This document shows, piece after piece, positions 18,401 to 33,400 of a stretch of DNA of 64,000 nt. Where the stretch lies: NCBI GenBank assembly GCA_902770835.1, contig CACXUM010000005.1, forward strand, positions 78,419-142,418, given 5' to 3'. The DNA is from an uncultured Bacteroidia bacterium (GTDB taxonomy: Bacteria > Bacteroidota > Bacteroidia > Bacteroidales > F082). Position numbers and translations under genes: made by a program. The notes beneath the pieces were generated by a model. That model was not told the origin of the DNA. It saw nothing but the letters and a program-made list of their open reading frames with translations, and ran no database searches. Each line of letters begins with the position of its first letter. Positions within the stretch are counted from its first letter, which is position 1.

Positions 18401-21400
18401 GTTCTTGCGCTCATAGCGGCGGTCGCCAAAGCCGATGTAGTCGATGCTAAGGTTGGTGATCAGATGACCCTGGCCATCGTAGGTCCCGGCAAATGACCGG
18501 AGACCTTCGCTTTGCTCGCCTATCGGCACCCAAACATACTGCTGCAAGTCGATGTTGCCGGTTTGGCGGATTATTGGTTTGTCACTGAAATTGGTCGAGG
18601 TTTCGCCGTTCAGACCCATCGACTGGCTGATGAGCCAAGCGAGGTCATGAGCGGAATTGATTTTGTCGTAGGCGAAATCATCACTCACATCACCGCTCAG
18701 ATCGCCAGTTTGAGGTGCCCGTCTCACCACATTGGCCCATGTCCAGCCAAAGTACAAGGTCGTGTTGTTCAGTGCTTTGGACATAGATGAGCTATAGTAA
18801 GTGGTTCTCGTCTTTCCTTCGATGTTGGGGTTGTGACCATTGACGAAGAACCAGTTCTGGTCGTCGGTGAAGTTGCAGTTCTCCCATGCGGCTTGGGCAT
18901 CCAGGACATCATTGTAAACCATCACTGGTTCTTCAAGGGTGCCGACATTGGTCGCTGCTCGCACAGCCTTCGCCACTGGCGAGAAGGTGTTGTTCACATA
19001 GTTCACCGCCCTATTGCGAATCGGGCTGGTGATGCCGATTTTCGTCGTAGCATCATCTGTAGTTGTCAGTACATCCGTAATGGTAAGGCTCTTGTCGAAG
19101 GTGGGCAGATAAACGTTGCTGTTTACAACGTCCGTGCCGTTCTTCTGCTTGTTGCCTTCGATGGTTACCAAGCCTTCCACATTGACTTTGACATTGTCAG
19201 CTGCATCGACATACAAGCCGCCGCCATCGTGAACGCCCGACGCTGCTGTATAGTCGGCGTTATGATACCATGTAGTGGCCGCATCCGTGTTATTGTAACC
19301 GCGCTGCAAGAAAGTGCCGTTGGTCACGACATCAGTGCCCGAAGTGGTTCTGGATCCCTTCAGGGTGAGGGTTGCCCCGCTTGTGGTCACCACCAAAGGC
19401 TTGCCGACATTCAGTTTCTCCGTGGCATAGCGTGGGGGAATCTCAAGCTGCGTCACTTCGGCTCCAGAGTATTCATACAGACCGTCCACCACAACGTTAT
19501 TCATCACCAATGCATCGCTGACGTTGATCATCGCGCCATAGTTGGCTCCAGGACCCTTTTTATCTCCACTTGCCAATCCGTTATAACTGGTAGCAGTTGG
19601 TGTGCTTGGAGAAGGATAAGCCTCAGGATCATCACTCCAAACCGTGACATCAGTCTCGCCGTTGCTCATCTTGTGCCCGCCAGGATAGCGGAACAACTGC
19701 AACGGATAGGTAGTACTCAAGTTCAAAATCTCTTGTTCAAACGCTGAGCTGATGGGACCCACCACAAAGATAATGTCTTCCTTGGGATTAAATATGTAGC
19801 CACCACCTGTAAGAGTAAAAGGATTGGGGGTCTGGTCAACGCAGATGCCACCTTTAATATCAGTGCCACTTGCTGCGCCAGTGATGGTCAGTTTGGGTTT
19901 GTCGGGGAAGTCACCCCAATTTTCTCCGTGGCTCTTGTCTTGGCCCCAGCCGCCAGTGCGGATGCCTCTGCCGTCAACATACCATTTATGACCCAAAGTT
20001 ACCGGCAACACCCACATGCGGTAGTCTTCTGTATCCAGATTAAAGTCATCGCGTTTGGCCACCTTGCTGAGGTTGTAGTACGGGTATTGCTTCGTCTTGG
20101 TGTACTCGTCACCGCCATCATTGTTTGTTTCTGGATAGGTATACCCCAACACCTCTATCTCTGTTGAAGTAAACATATTCTTAGCAATGTCGTAACTCAG
20201 GAAGCCGCCGTCGCCTTTGTTCCAAGTGTTCTCCGTCACGTCATAACCAGCAATGGGGTTGACATTTGCCGTCAACTTGGGTCGGGCGTAGGCGAAGCTC
20301 TCCATGCCATAGATTTGGAAAGCATCGGCACGCATACGGAAGAAGCCCGTCAAGGCGCCGTATTTAACCTTGTTGGCAATTTTGTCTTTGTAGCGCACCA
20401 TCATTCTCGAGTCGCCATTGAAGATGATGACATTCTCCTCGGCGGGCGACAAAGCAGTGCCACTGCCATTCAGATACAACATGTTGTCGTTTCCATTGAT
20501 GCCTATCCATTGGTAGGAAGCGTCGCCAGCAGGGTTTTGATGTCCGTAGGAATCGCCAGAAGTCAGCTTCAGGCTTCTCACCTCCTTGATGGAGTCCATA
20601 TAGGCGGGATGGGTTACGGAGCCTAAGACGATGCCGCTGGCATTGGTGGCATACAAGCCATTGTCGACCTGTAGCACACCGAAGATTCTGTCGGGATACT
20701 GGCCGGAAATGTCGGGTTCGCCTGAGAACTTGACGTTGGCATTGTCGAACAAGACGACACCGGCACGTTGCAAAGTGGTCAGCTGACGCGAGGCCGCCGT
20801 CAACTCGGTTGCGGCATCGCCTCCGGGGTTGCGCGTGCCGTAGTTCTTGACCATAATCAAACGACCGGCCTTACCAGATTCACTGTGGGTACCGCAGCCG
20901 TAGAGACCGCCGCCGATGTTCATGTACAATTCCTCATCCGGGTCGCTTGAGGTCGTATTGTAGCCAGTACCGTCGATGAAGGCGCGGTTGTAACCCGAAA
21001 CGTCGTACTGGTTCCATGCGGATTGCTGTTCGGTACCGTAATAGTTGGAGCCACCAAACACGTTGCCACGAATGTCAAGCTTGGCAGCTATGACTGGATC
21101 AGGTTTGTGTTCGTTGAACGTATTACTGATGGCGTTTTCGATGGCGTTTTTGCCGATCAAGACAGCCACCGAGCCTTTCACCTCGCCACTGAAGCCAGCA
21201 CCATAGACATTGCCCAAGACGGTGCCGCCGCTCATGTTGACGAAGGAGGCCCATGCCGTGAGATTGGCCGGGTCGCCGTCGATGCCCCTGTAGCTGCATC
21301 CGTAGAGGTCGCCTTCGATGGTGCCGCCCCACATGTTGACCCAACGCTTGGCAATGTTCGTACGACCTGTGGGAATCTCACGACTACCGCCGAACACGCT

Positions 21401-24400
21401 GCCATGTACCAAGCCACCCGACATGTTGACCACTTTATACTGTTGCACCACACTTTGGCTACCGCCACCAAACACATTGTTCCAGATGACGGGCGAGTAG
21501 TTGACACCGTTGTAGGTCGAGTTCTTGATGTTGACGGTGGTGTAACCATACACCTCACCTGCCGTTTGACTTTCGCCATTGAGCAGCAGACCACGTCCGC
21601 CACCATACACATTGCCGTCGAGAGGCTGGCTGACTACATCGCCTGCATCGCCGATGATGCCGCCCTCAATGTCGACAATGGCGTTCATCCTCACATGGCC
21701 ATCCTCGCCGCCGCCAAACACCGAGCCGTAAATCCGAGCCGTTTGGCCAATGGTGACATGGGTGTTTTTGACGTATGCCAAATTGACATACTCGTCGCCC
21801 GATCCGCCGTGGCCTGAGCCGAACACGTTGCCGAAGTTCTCGTTTTCGTTAATCGTGCCGACGGTGCCGCCGACGATGGTCACTGAAGCCAAGCCGGTAT
21901 GGTAGTTTCCGTTGGCATCGGGGGTCTCGTTGGCATTGCCCACAGAGGCCAAGTTGCCGCCGCCATACACGTTGCGGACGATATGGCCGCCATACATATT
22001 GACATTGGTGTTGCCTCTCACTATGCCGGCGGTTGCGCTGTAGTATTGAGTGCCGCCCTGCGTATAAGTGTCGATACCACGACCAGCGCCATACACGTTG
22101 CCATGATAGGGGTCGGCGCAAGGTGTGAGGTCGCCGTAATCATGGCCTCCAATCTGTCCGCCAAAGATGTTGACGTAGGTGTCTTTCAGAACGTGGCCAT
22201 CTTCGCCAGAGCCGAACACCGAGCCTTCAATCCAAGTCTCGAAGCCTTCCCTTTCCTTGATGTTCACCACAGTTTGCTTTACCTGCGCCAATTTAGGATA
22301 GATGGAAGTGGAAGGACCGGCGATGCCCTTGCCGCTGCCATACACGTTGCCGCCCACTTGGTCGTGGTCGTTGGCAGCCCCGTGGCCTATCTTGATTTCG
22401 CCAGTCTGAATGTCGCCGCCCACATTGACCAATGTGAAGCCATGGTTGTTGCCCTCTTGCATGTTGCCATCTTCGTCGATGCCGACCGAGCCCAAGCGAC
22501 CGCCGCCAAAGATGGAACCGAGCATGTGGCCTTCGGTGACGGTGACGGTTGCATTGCCACCCACGCGGCCTGCCGTCAGGTTAGATGCCGAAAAGTTTTG
22601 GCCTCCACCGAAGATGTTGCCGTCCCATGTGGTTTCGCCCGTGGTGCCGAGGGTGCCGCCGTTGAAGTTCACTGCGGCATCACCCAACACGTGGCCGTCG
22701 GAGCCGCCACCGAAGACTGAACCCCAAACTTGTGGCGAAGAAACCACATCGCCACCTTCGCCGATGTGTTTCTCGACTGTGACGTGGGTTTCGTTCACAT
22801 TACAATAAGCCTTATAAGCATTGTCCTCATCTTTGTCGACACCTTTCGAGCCGCCATAGACGTGGGCATTGAGGCCGTTCATGTCCATGGGACCCACCTC
22901 GCCGCCATTCACTATGACAGTGGCCACGCCTTTGACAAAGTTACCGTCCTTCACCATGCCCACGCTGGCCACCTCGCCGCCACCGAAGACATTCTCAAGC
23001 ACTTGGCCGCCGCTGATATTGACAAAGGTGTTGCCATATACGCGGCCTGCAATCTCCACAGGACGTTTGTAAAGGTTGCTTTCGGTGGAGTCGTTGGCGT
23101 AAGTGCCATCATACCTCATGTCTTTGCTGCCTAACCCCCCGCCATACACACTGCCGAAGTGGTAATGCTTGTTGTTGCTGGTGCCATTGTAATCAGGATG
23201 TTTCACATCCGTTCCGATGGTGCCGCCCATGATGTTGACAGTGGCATTGTCGCGCACGGTGCCGAATTGGCCGCCGCCGTACACCGAACTCCAGATTTCA
23301 GCATTGCCGCTGACGGTCACCTCGGTTTGCTTCACCTTGCCCAAAGAAGGCCAAAGGGGATTGATGGTAGTGCCGTCGAGTTTGGTAAGGCGACCCATTG
23401 CACCGGCAAACACGTTGCCACCGTAGGTGGCTTCCAGCTTCTTCTCAGGATGCTCGGGGTCGGGCGAATAGAGGTATTCGTGGGTGTTGCCGATGCGGCC
23501 TCCGCTGATGTCGATGGTGACATAGCCGTGCGTCTTGTCTTCTGTGTCTTCTTGGAACTGGCCGTAGTTATCATCCTCTGGGGCAGTGAAATGGGTGCCC
23601 ACCGAGGCCAAGCGACCTCCGCCATAAACGGAGCCGAGCGTGATGCCGTCTTGGATGTCGACTTTGACATTGCCGCCCACGGTGCCAGCGGTGAGGGCCT
23701 CGCCTGAGAAGCCACGACCGCCGCCGAAGATGTTACCGTCAACATAGGAAGTGCCGGTGGTGCCGATGATGGCTTCGTCCTTGATGACCACTTCCACATC
23801 GTTCATCACATGGCCTTCCTCGCCGCCGCCGAAAACGGAGCCGTAGATGATACCGCCGCTTACCTCAACATACACACTGTCCACATTGGTCCACGTGTCG
23901 AATTGGGTACGCGGGTCGCCCTTGCCTGCACCGAAGAGGTAGCAAGTGAGAGGATGCGCTGCAATTTGCGCCAAAGTGCGCGGCACACCGATGGTTCCGC
24001 CAGTCATGATGATGGTGTCGTTGCCGCCTGAGATATTGTCAAGATTGTCATCATACAGACCCACGTCGGCGGTCTCGCAGCCACCATACACATTGGTGAG
24101 GATGTGGCCGCCGGTAATCGTCACTTTGGTGTTGCCATACACCTTGCCCGACTCGCGGTTCCACACGGCAGTGTCGGCTGTGTTATTATAGTTTCTCGTG
24201 ATATAAGGCAGGAAGCCCGAACCGCCGCCATACACATTGCCGAACCATGTCTTGCCGTCGCAGGGGGTGTTGCCCGCTGCAATTTCGAGAATGTCGAATG
24301 GCCTGTAAGGTTCGCGGTAGGGCCAGTGGTAGCATTCGTACAAGGCATCTTCCGATGCCACATCGTCCAAATCGGTATGTTCCGTTTCAAAATAGTCGAT

Positions 24401-27400
24401 CGGGTTGAAGAATTGGTTGTTGTCCTCGCCGTCGGTGTACAACACATCCGCCGTTCCGCTGTTGCCCGCGCCGATTTGTCCGCCCGCGATGGTCACCTCC
24501 GTATCGCGCAACACATGACCGCTTGCCGAACCGCCATACACTGAGCCTTTCACCCAAGGCCTGATCGTTTCGCTCGTGTTTTCAACGGTCACTGTGGTGG
24601 AACCCACGGTGCCCATGATGTCGACAAGATTCTTGTGGCCGTAGACGGTACTGATACCCTGAGCATAGTTCGCGGGGTTGTCGGAAAGGCCCTTGCCGCC
24701 GCCGAACACGTTGCCGACGGGGTTGCTGGCGAGAGTATAGGTGCCAGGTACGAGCGTATAACTCATCACCGACCTATCCACGCCGATGATGCCGCCCTTG
24801 ATGGTGACATTGGTCTTGCCTGTGCCCGGCTTCATGGCGATGTTGGAGATTTCATAACCGTTTGGGTCTGTGGTCCATGTGTAATGGCCCACATTGGCCG
24901 TCTCGCCGCCGCCGTACACCGTATTTAATATACGGGTGGGAACAGCGGGATTAGCCTGCGAGATTTCCACATTAGTGTTCTTGACCAAGGATATGAACAG
25001 TGCCGAGGCCGAGGGGTGTCCGGGAAGCGTGATGCCCACCATGCTACCCTTACCTCCGCCATACACCTCGCCGATGGGCCTGTCGATAAAGGAGGTCACA
25101 ATATCCTCGCAGCCCACGATGCCGCCTTTTACCTCGACGTTGGTGTTGCCGTGGTTTTCGCCGTCCAGCATGGTCATTCCATCGAGGCCGACACCCGTCA
25201 CGGCGTGACGGCCACCTCCAAAAATGGCGCCATAGATTGTGCCGCCTTTCATCTCCACGTGGGTGTTGCCCGCCACGCGGCCTGCTGCATAATTCGTCTT
25301 GAGGAAGTTGCGTCCGCCGCCGAAGATGTTGCCGCCCCAACTGGAGATGGTGCTGTGCTCGGCATCGTAAGTGCCGATAACGCCGCTGTTGAGGGTGACA
25401 TAAGTGTCGCCCAACACGTGGCAGTCGGAGCCGCCGCCGTAAAGCGAACCGTAAACACGACCAACATTGTCACCCGCCTCGTTAAGCTCAACGGTGACAT
25501 TGGTAGAGTTGATGTTACAGTATTCCTTGCGAAGGTTATAGGGGTCGTTGCCTATGCCCTTGCCGCCGCCAAACACGTAGGCGTTCAAGCCGGTGCCGTC
25601 CATAGGGCCGACAATGGCCGAACCACTGACGTTGACCGTGGCATTGCCCGTATTGGATACGGGAACAAAGTCGTCATCCCACTCTCCCACGCTGGCCATA
25701 TCGCCGCCGCCAAACACGTTGCAACGCACCGCGCCGCCCGTGATGTTGACAAAGGTGTTGCCATAGACGTGACCCGCCAAGTCGTTGACGGAATCCAACA
25801 CTTGTTGGGAAGGATTGGTCAAGTTCAGATGTGTGTAGGCATCCATACCATAGCTGCCGCCGTAGACACTGCCGTAGCTGTAGTAATCCGAATTGCCCGC
25901 CACGATATTTTCCGTTCCAATGGTACCACCGGTAATATTCACCTTGGTATCGCCCCAAACAGCACCTTGCTCGGCACCGCCATAAACAGAGCTCATGATG
26001 GTGGGGGTGCCGCTGATGTTGACTTCCGTTGCGCGGCAATGGCCGTGTTCAGTTCCGACAACGTAACCGTCGTTATCGAGTTTAATATTTCCTTGACCGC
26101 TGCCGTACACATTACCTGTACGAGTGTAGGTAATCATTCTCATACCGTTGATGACTTCATACAGCGTCCATTTGGGCGCACTGGCACCTGTGCCAGTGGA
26201 ATAAGCATAATCGAATTCTTTCTCCGTTCCGATGGTCGGAGTGCCATCGATGGTCACTTTGGTGGCACCGGTTTTTTGTGTGTACCATGTGTCATAGTCG
26301 TTCCAACGGCCCACATTGGCCATTTGGCCGCCGCCATAGACGGAGCCATAGATGGTGGGACTGTTGTAGATGTGGACCATGGCATTGGCCGAGCGGCCAA
26401 AATCATCCTCCCTGAACTCGTTCAGGTCGCCACGGCCACCGCCGTAGATGTTGCCCACGCGAAGGTCGTTCAGCAACAAGTCGAGGCCGCTGTGGTTGTG
26501 ATTGCCGATGGTGCCTCCACTGACTTCGACCCTTGCCAAGCCATGGCGGATGGAGTCGTACACATGGACACCATCCACTAAAGATTCGTATGATTCAAAG
26601 CTGCCGTTCACATCCACGCCGGTGAGGGCTACAGAGCCGCCGCCATAGATGTTGCCCAACACGGTGCCGTCGGTCATGATGACCTCGGTGCTGCCACCCA
26701 CACGGCCAGCGGAGAAGCTGCCCGATGTGCCTTGGCCGCCGCCAAAGACGAGGCCGTCGTCATGCAGGCCAGTGGTGCCGATGGTGCCGCCCGTGATGTT
26801 GACGACAGCATCTCTCAACACATGGCCATCAGCACCACCGCCAAAGACGGAACCATAAACATGGCCAGTTTCTCCAAGGTTGATCGTGACCTCGGTGCTG
26901 TTGACGTTACCGTATTTCTTGCGGAGATCGTCGGGGTCGTCGCCTATGCCCTTGCCGCCGCCATACACGGAAGCGTTCAGGCCGTTGGGATCCAAGGGGC
27001 CGATAATAGCCGCGCCACTGACATTGACCTTGGCATGACCCTTGATTCCGATTGTGTTCGGGTATGGAGCTGGTACAAAGTCGATAAGGTTGTCATTGTC
27101 GTCCAATACTTTGTTCCAATATCCCACACTGGCCATGTTGCCACCACCGAACACGTTGCCACAAATGGAACCGCCCGTGATGTTGACGTATGTGTTGCCG
27201 TAAACACGACCGGCATAGGAGTTAGCGGTGTCTGCCACCGCTGCATCGTTTGAATGCAAGTGTTTGTAGCTGTCCACGCCATAGCTGCCACCGAAAACGC
27301 TACCGAACCTATAAAGATTTGAAGCAGTTACCCATTCATCAAGATCAACATCCAAGCTGTCCGCCTCTATGCCCGACGTTCCGATGACACCTCTTTCAAT

Positions 27401-30400
27401 TTTCACCTTGGTATCGCCCCAAACTGCGCCTTGCTCAGAACCGCCAAAGACAGAGCTCATGATATGGCCGCCATCATTCATGTTGATGTTGACTATAGTT
27501 GTGCAGCAGTGACCCTGCTCAAATCCTTCAGCGTCACCTTCCTCGTCGATTATCATATCACCCTGACCGCCGCCAAAGACATTACCCGTACTGGTGTGGC
27601 TGATCATTCTCACATCATTGATGGTATCATACAAGGTCTTTATGGGTAGAGGCTCAGCTATCGCATAATTATCATGGTCGAACTCAAGTGCCGTACCAAT
27701 TTGTGGAGCGCCGTTGATGATCACACGGGTGGTTCCCGTTTGTGTCGTATACCAATCGGAGTAATTGTTCCAATGGCCGACATTTGCCATCTGGCCGCCA
27801 CCGAAGACGGAACCATAAATGGTAGGACTGCCGCTGATGCTGACGTCGGCATTGGCTGCACGACCAAAATCATCCTCCAAGTATTCGTTCGGGTCACCAC
27901 GGCCACCGCCGTAGATGTTGCCCAGTTTTTGGTTGCTCCTTAACAAGTCAAGGCCATCGTTGGCGGGGTTGCCTATGATGCCTCCACTGACCACAACCTC
28001 GGCCATGCCGTGCTGAATGGAGTCGTACTTTTGGTCATCATCGATAAAGGAAGCAAAAGTGCCATCCACATCCACGCCGGTGAGGGCGACGTTGCCGCCG
28101 CCATAGATGCAGCCCATGACGGTGCCATCAGTCATCACAACCTTGGTGTTGCCGCCCACGCGGCCAGCACTGAAGTTGGAGGTATTACCTTGTCCGCCGC
28201 CGTAAACATGACCGTCTCCGCCATGCATACCATCGGTGCCAATAATCGGTTTCTTGTCTTTGGTGTTGTTGCCTTTCTCCACGAGGACGCGGGTACCGGC
28301 AAGCACATGGCCGTTGGCGCTGCCGCCGAAAACATTGCCATAGACGAGTGCGCTGTCGCAAACGATGACCGAGGTACTGTCCACATTGGCATGGGTGGTG
28401 TAATGGGTAATGAAATCTTCATCAACCTCACCTTGTCCACCGCCGTACACATTGGCGTTCTTCTTATCTGCCACGAAAGGCCCGATTTGGCCGCCGCTGA
28501 TGGTGACATGCGCCACGCCTGTGGTGTTGTCGGAAAGGTCGCCGTTACCCACAGAACCCATCTGGCCGCCGCCATACACATCCTTGAGAATGTGGGCATT
28601 GCCTGAAATGTCGATATAAGTGTTGCCATTCACTCGACCGTAGTCAGCGGCATCCATGTATTGTTCGTTGACAGGATTAGGTGAGCCTTGGCCGCCGCCG
28701 TATATAGAACCATGCAGATACTGTTCATCTCCTATGGTTTCCCACGAACCGACTGTGCCGCCGCTCATTTCCACCTTCGTGTCGCCTGTTACGATGGCCA
28801 TCTCGCCACCTCCGAAGACGCTCCTCTTAATCAAACCGTCTTTGATTCTCACCGTGGTGCCACCAGTTACCTTGGCACAATCAATGTCAGTGTCGTTACC
28901 ACAACCGGCTCCATAGACGAAATTGTCAACAACGGTGTTGCTCCTATTGATATTCACACTGGGGTTGCCTATCACTTTACCATACTCACCGCCGCCATAC
29001 ACACTGCCCTTGACATAAGCACGCGGCGTTCTTCCTTGCACATGATAGATTGAGTCGCCATAGGCATCCAAAGGAATATATTGCGCCATAGTAGCATGGT
29101 TATAGCCAATGTTGACCATAGGATTGGAGGTAACCGTTGCCGTGTTACCTTTACCGGCACCAAACACATTCTGACTGATGCCATCAGTATCCTTGATATG
29201 CACCACATTAATCACGGGTGAAACCGGCTTTTGTGGCACATCCTCGACGATGATGTCATCTGGAGTGTATGGAGTTTCTTTACTCGCGCCATAGATGTTG
29301 GCAATCTTAAGCGGGCAATTGTCTTCCACATCAAGCACGTTGACGGTGACAACACCTTCGATGTTGCCGTTGACATCGCAACCGCCGAAAACGTTGGTGT
29401 GGGTGCCGCCATAAAGGTTGACGGTCACATTGCCGCCCGTGCCTGCGAGGTCCGGATGGCTTTGCATGAATGCTTTCACCTCGTCAGAATAATCTCCAGT
29501 TTGCCAATCGATGGGATATTTCTTTATGTCGGCAGGAATGCCCTGTGAGCCTTCCGATCCGCCAAAGAGGTTCGTAACCTTACCGCCATAGACATTGAGG
29601 GTGACATTGCCGTAAATGACTGCCGAGTGGGCACCGCCATAGAAATTGTTGTATGGGGTTGGGTTGGAGCAGCATTCGAGGGTGGCGATGATTTCGCCAA
29701 TTTCAGGCGATATGTTGCCGCCACCATAGCCATTGACAATGGCCAACTCGCAGTCGGAATCTTCAGCGACAACCAAATTGATTTCGTTGACATTGCCATA
29801 ACCGTTGCTGCCGCCAAAGAGTTCGTCGATAAGTCCACCTTCGACAGACGTAGTGGCGATGCCGTAGATATTGGCCGGGTCGGGGTTGCCGTTACCGCCG
29901 CCAAACACGCTGTGTATTCGGCCACCCTCGATGATGACATTGGCATCGGTGGTGTAGCCTGCCGTCGCACTGCCTATTTCAGCGGCATTGCCGCCGCCAT
30001 AAAGCTCGTAGATGGTGTTCTCTTCACAACCATACACATGTACCGTGGCCTTATTTGCCGCAAGTTTGGGCGTATAGTTGGCTCGGTTGCCGCCGCCAAA
30101 CACTTGATAGAGGGCAAAATTGTCGGTGCCATTCGGGATTGTGGCCAACCATTCTGGAGTTGCTCCTGATGCGGGAACCGTAGGATAAGCATTGCCTCCC
30201 GCTGTAGTGGGTTGGCCGGTGTGCGCCGTATGATAGACATGCACTTCCACATCGCCGTATGGGGTGCCGTTGTAGTTGTTGGCGCCATAAACCCCGCCTA
30301 AGATGGTCGTGCCCACATCGGGGATACCCATCTGGCTTTCACTGCCGATGTAAACTTTAGCGTTGCCATGGGGATTGGTTCCGTAGCCTCCCAAATAAGC

Positions 30401-33400
30401 GAAGGAAGCACCGCCAAACACGCTGCCTTGCACCGTGCCTCCCAGCACATCCACACGGGCGTTGCCATAGACACGGCCTGCCAACAAATCGGAACTGATG
30501 TTGGTAGAGTCGTTGTTGTGTGTCACATTGTAGGCTGAATTATGGCTGCCGTAACCGCCGCCATACACGCCGCCTATGTAGTATTGGGTTTCACCATCTC
30601 TGCCATCACCGTTTCCGCCTCCTCCATTTGTTGACATGGTCACAAGAGTGCCGATGGTGCCACCATTGATGACGACTGAGGTGTTGCCCGCCATGGAGCC
30701 TTGCTCTGCGCCACCGAACACGCGGCTCTTGATGGTGCCGCCGTTGACAACCACCTTGGCATTTCTGGAACGACCCATCGAAACCCAGTGGGGAGCCGTT
30801 ATATTGACATCGCCTTGGCAGCCGCCAAACACATTGCCGGTGCAAGTGTGGATGATGGTGCCGTCGTCGTCATAGATGGTCCATTCCGGATTAGTAGCGG
30901 CATATTCTTGAGTGAACTCATAGTCCGTGCCGATAACGGGATTATCGGATTCTCCTTCCCTGCCAATGGTCACTTCGGAAGTGCCTGATTTGTCGTAGAA
31001 CTTGGCTTTGCCGTCTTCGGTATACCAATAGCCGACACCCGCCATTTCGCCGCCGCCAAACACGGAGCCGTAGATGCGCGGGCTGCCGCTGATGCCAACC
31101 TTGGTATTGGCCACGCGACCGGCCAAGATGTCCTCATAGTTCTTGGTGTCGCCTTTTCCAGACCCAAAGACGTCGCCCACGCTCTCGTTGCTGCCGTTCA
31201 GCAGTTCGTTGCCGTTGGGATTGCCGATATTGGTGGAATAGGTGGTGACACCATTAGCGGTAGTAGCAGTACCACTCACGTTGATGGTGGCCAAGCCGTG
31301 AATCGGCTTGTTGTTGAATGCGGAATCATAAACATGTTCCGTCACGTATGGATTGCCCAACATGTTCACGCCGGTGAGGGCCATACGGCCACCGCCGAAG
31401 ACAGAGCCTTGTATGGTGCCGCCATCCATATCGATGGTGACATTGCCCGCCACACGACCGTTGGTGTGGTTGGAGTTAAAGAAGTTACGACCGCCGCCGA
31501 AGATGTTGCCGTCCCAAGTGGAGAGACCATCGTCGCCGATATTGGCTCCTGAGTGGACAATGACGGAAGTGCTTCCCAACACATGGCTGTCGGAACCGCC
31601 GCCATAGACCGAGCCCCATATCTTGCCGCCACTGATGGTGACAAAAGTACTGTCGACATTGGAATAAGCCTTGCGCAATTCATCAGGATCGTAGGAGAAG
31701 CCCTTGCCGCCGCCAAACACGTAGGCGTTCAAGCCTGTGTTGTCCAAAGGACCAATGACGGCCTCACCACCGACATTGACCGTGGCATTGCCCCTGAAAG
31801 CAGGTCTGTCCGGGTCGTTTTTGGCTACAATGTCGATAAGATTGTCATTGCCGTCCAATACCTTGTCCCATATACCCACGCTGGCCATGTCGCCGCCGCC
31901 AAACACGTTGCCACGGACTACACCACCCGTGATGTCCACAGAAGTATTACCATAGACGCGGCCCGCCAAGCCATTGACGGAATCCAACACTTGTTGGGAA
32001 GGATTGGTCAAGTTCAGATGTGTGTAGGCATCCATACCATAGCTGCCGCCAAACACACTGCCGAAGTTGTAAGTCGGGTCAGAAACTTCCGTTCCAATAG
32101 TGCCGCCGGTGATGTTCACCTTGGTATCACCCCACACGGCGCCACGCTCCGATCCGCCAAAGACCGAGCTTCGGATGGTGGGTGTGCCACTGATACTGAC
32201 TTCTGACGAACCGCAATGACCATGTTCAAGTCCTACAACATAACCGTCTTCATCGAGTTTCACGTCACCCTTACCACCGCCGAACACGTTACCCGTGAGG
32301 GTGTGATTGATCATTTTCACGCCGTTGATGACATCGTAGAAAGTCCATTTGGGCGTAAGGGTTCCTGTGCCCGATGAATAGTCGGGGTCGAATTCTTTCT
32401 GCGTTCCAATGGTTGGAGCGCCTGAGATGGACACTTTAGTGAAGGCAGTGCCCTCATGGTACCACTGGTCGTAATCATCCCAAAAACCTACATTAGCCAT
32501 CTGTCCGCCACCATAGACGGAGCCATAGACGGTAGGGCTGCCCGAGATTTTGACAACGGCATTGCCCACACGGCCTAAGTCGTCCTCTCTATATTCCTCA
32601 ACGTTACCACGGCCACCGCCAAAGACGTTGCCGACATGCTGGTCGCTCAACAACAAGTCGAGACCATCATGGGCATAGTTACCGATGACACCTCCACTGA
32701 CCTCGACCTTGGCCCTGCCGTGGTTGACGGCATCGTATGGAGAATCAATCCAGCCTTCCACATTCACGCCGCCAAGAGCCACAAGGCCGCCGCCATAGAT
32801 GGAGCCTAAGACCTTGCCGTCAGTCATCCTGACATGGGTGTTGCCACCCACACGACCGACAGGGAATCTTCTTCCTTCGGCATCGAAATAATCCACATTA
32901 CCCATGCCACCGCCAAACACGAGGCCGTCGAAGCCCGAGAATCCCGTGGTGCCGATGAGGGTGCTCTTGCCTTGTTCCTGACCGATGACCACCAGAGTGC
33001 TATCCAAGACGTGGCCTTCCCTACTGCCGCCGTAGACGTTGCCGAAAACGGTGCCGCCTGTGAGGTACACCTGGGTTTTCTTCACGTTGGTCATGGTGTT
33101 GAACATGGAGCGGGGGTCGCCCATGCCTGCGCCGTAGATGTTGCCGCTGAGCGGATTTGCCGCAATCTGCACGGCAGTGCGCGGTATGCCAACGGTGCCG
33201 CCGTTCATCTTGACGGTGCTTTTGCCCTTCACGTCGGTGGTCTCATTGCCGCCGTAGACGGCAGTGAGGATGTGACCTCCCGTGATTTCCACACGAGTGT
33301 TGCCGTTCACCTGACCTGCCGTGCGACGCCACACGCCAGCCTTGATGGGATAGTAGCCCGAGCCGCCGCCAAACACGTTGCCGAAGAACGAGTGGCCGTT

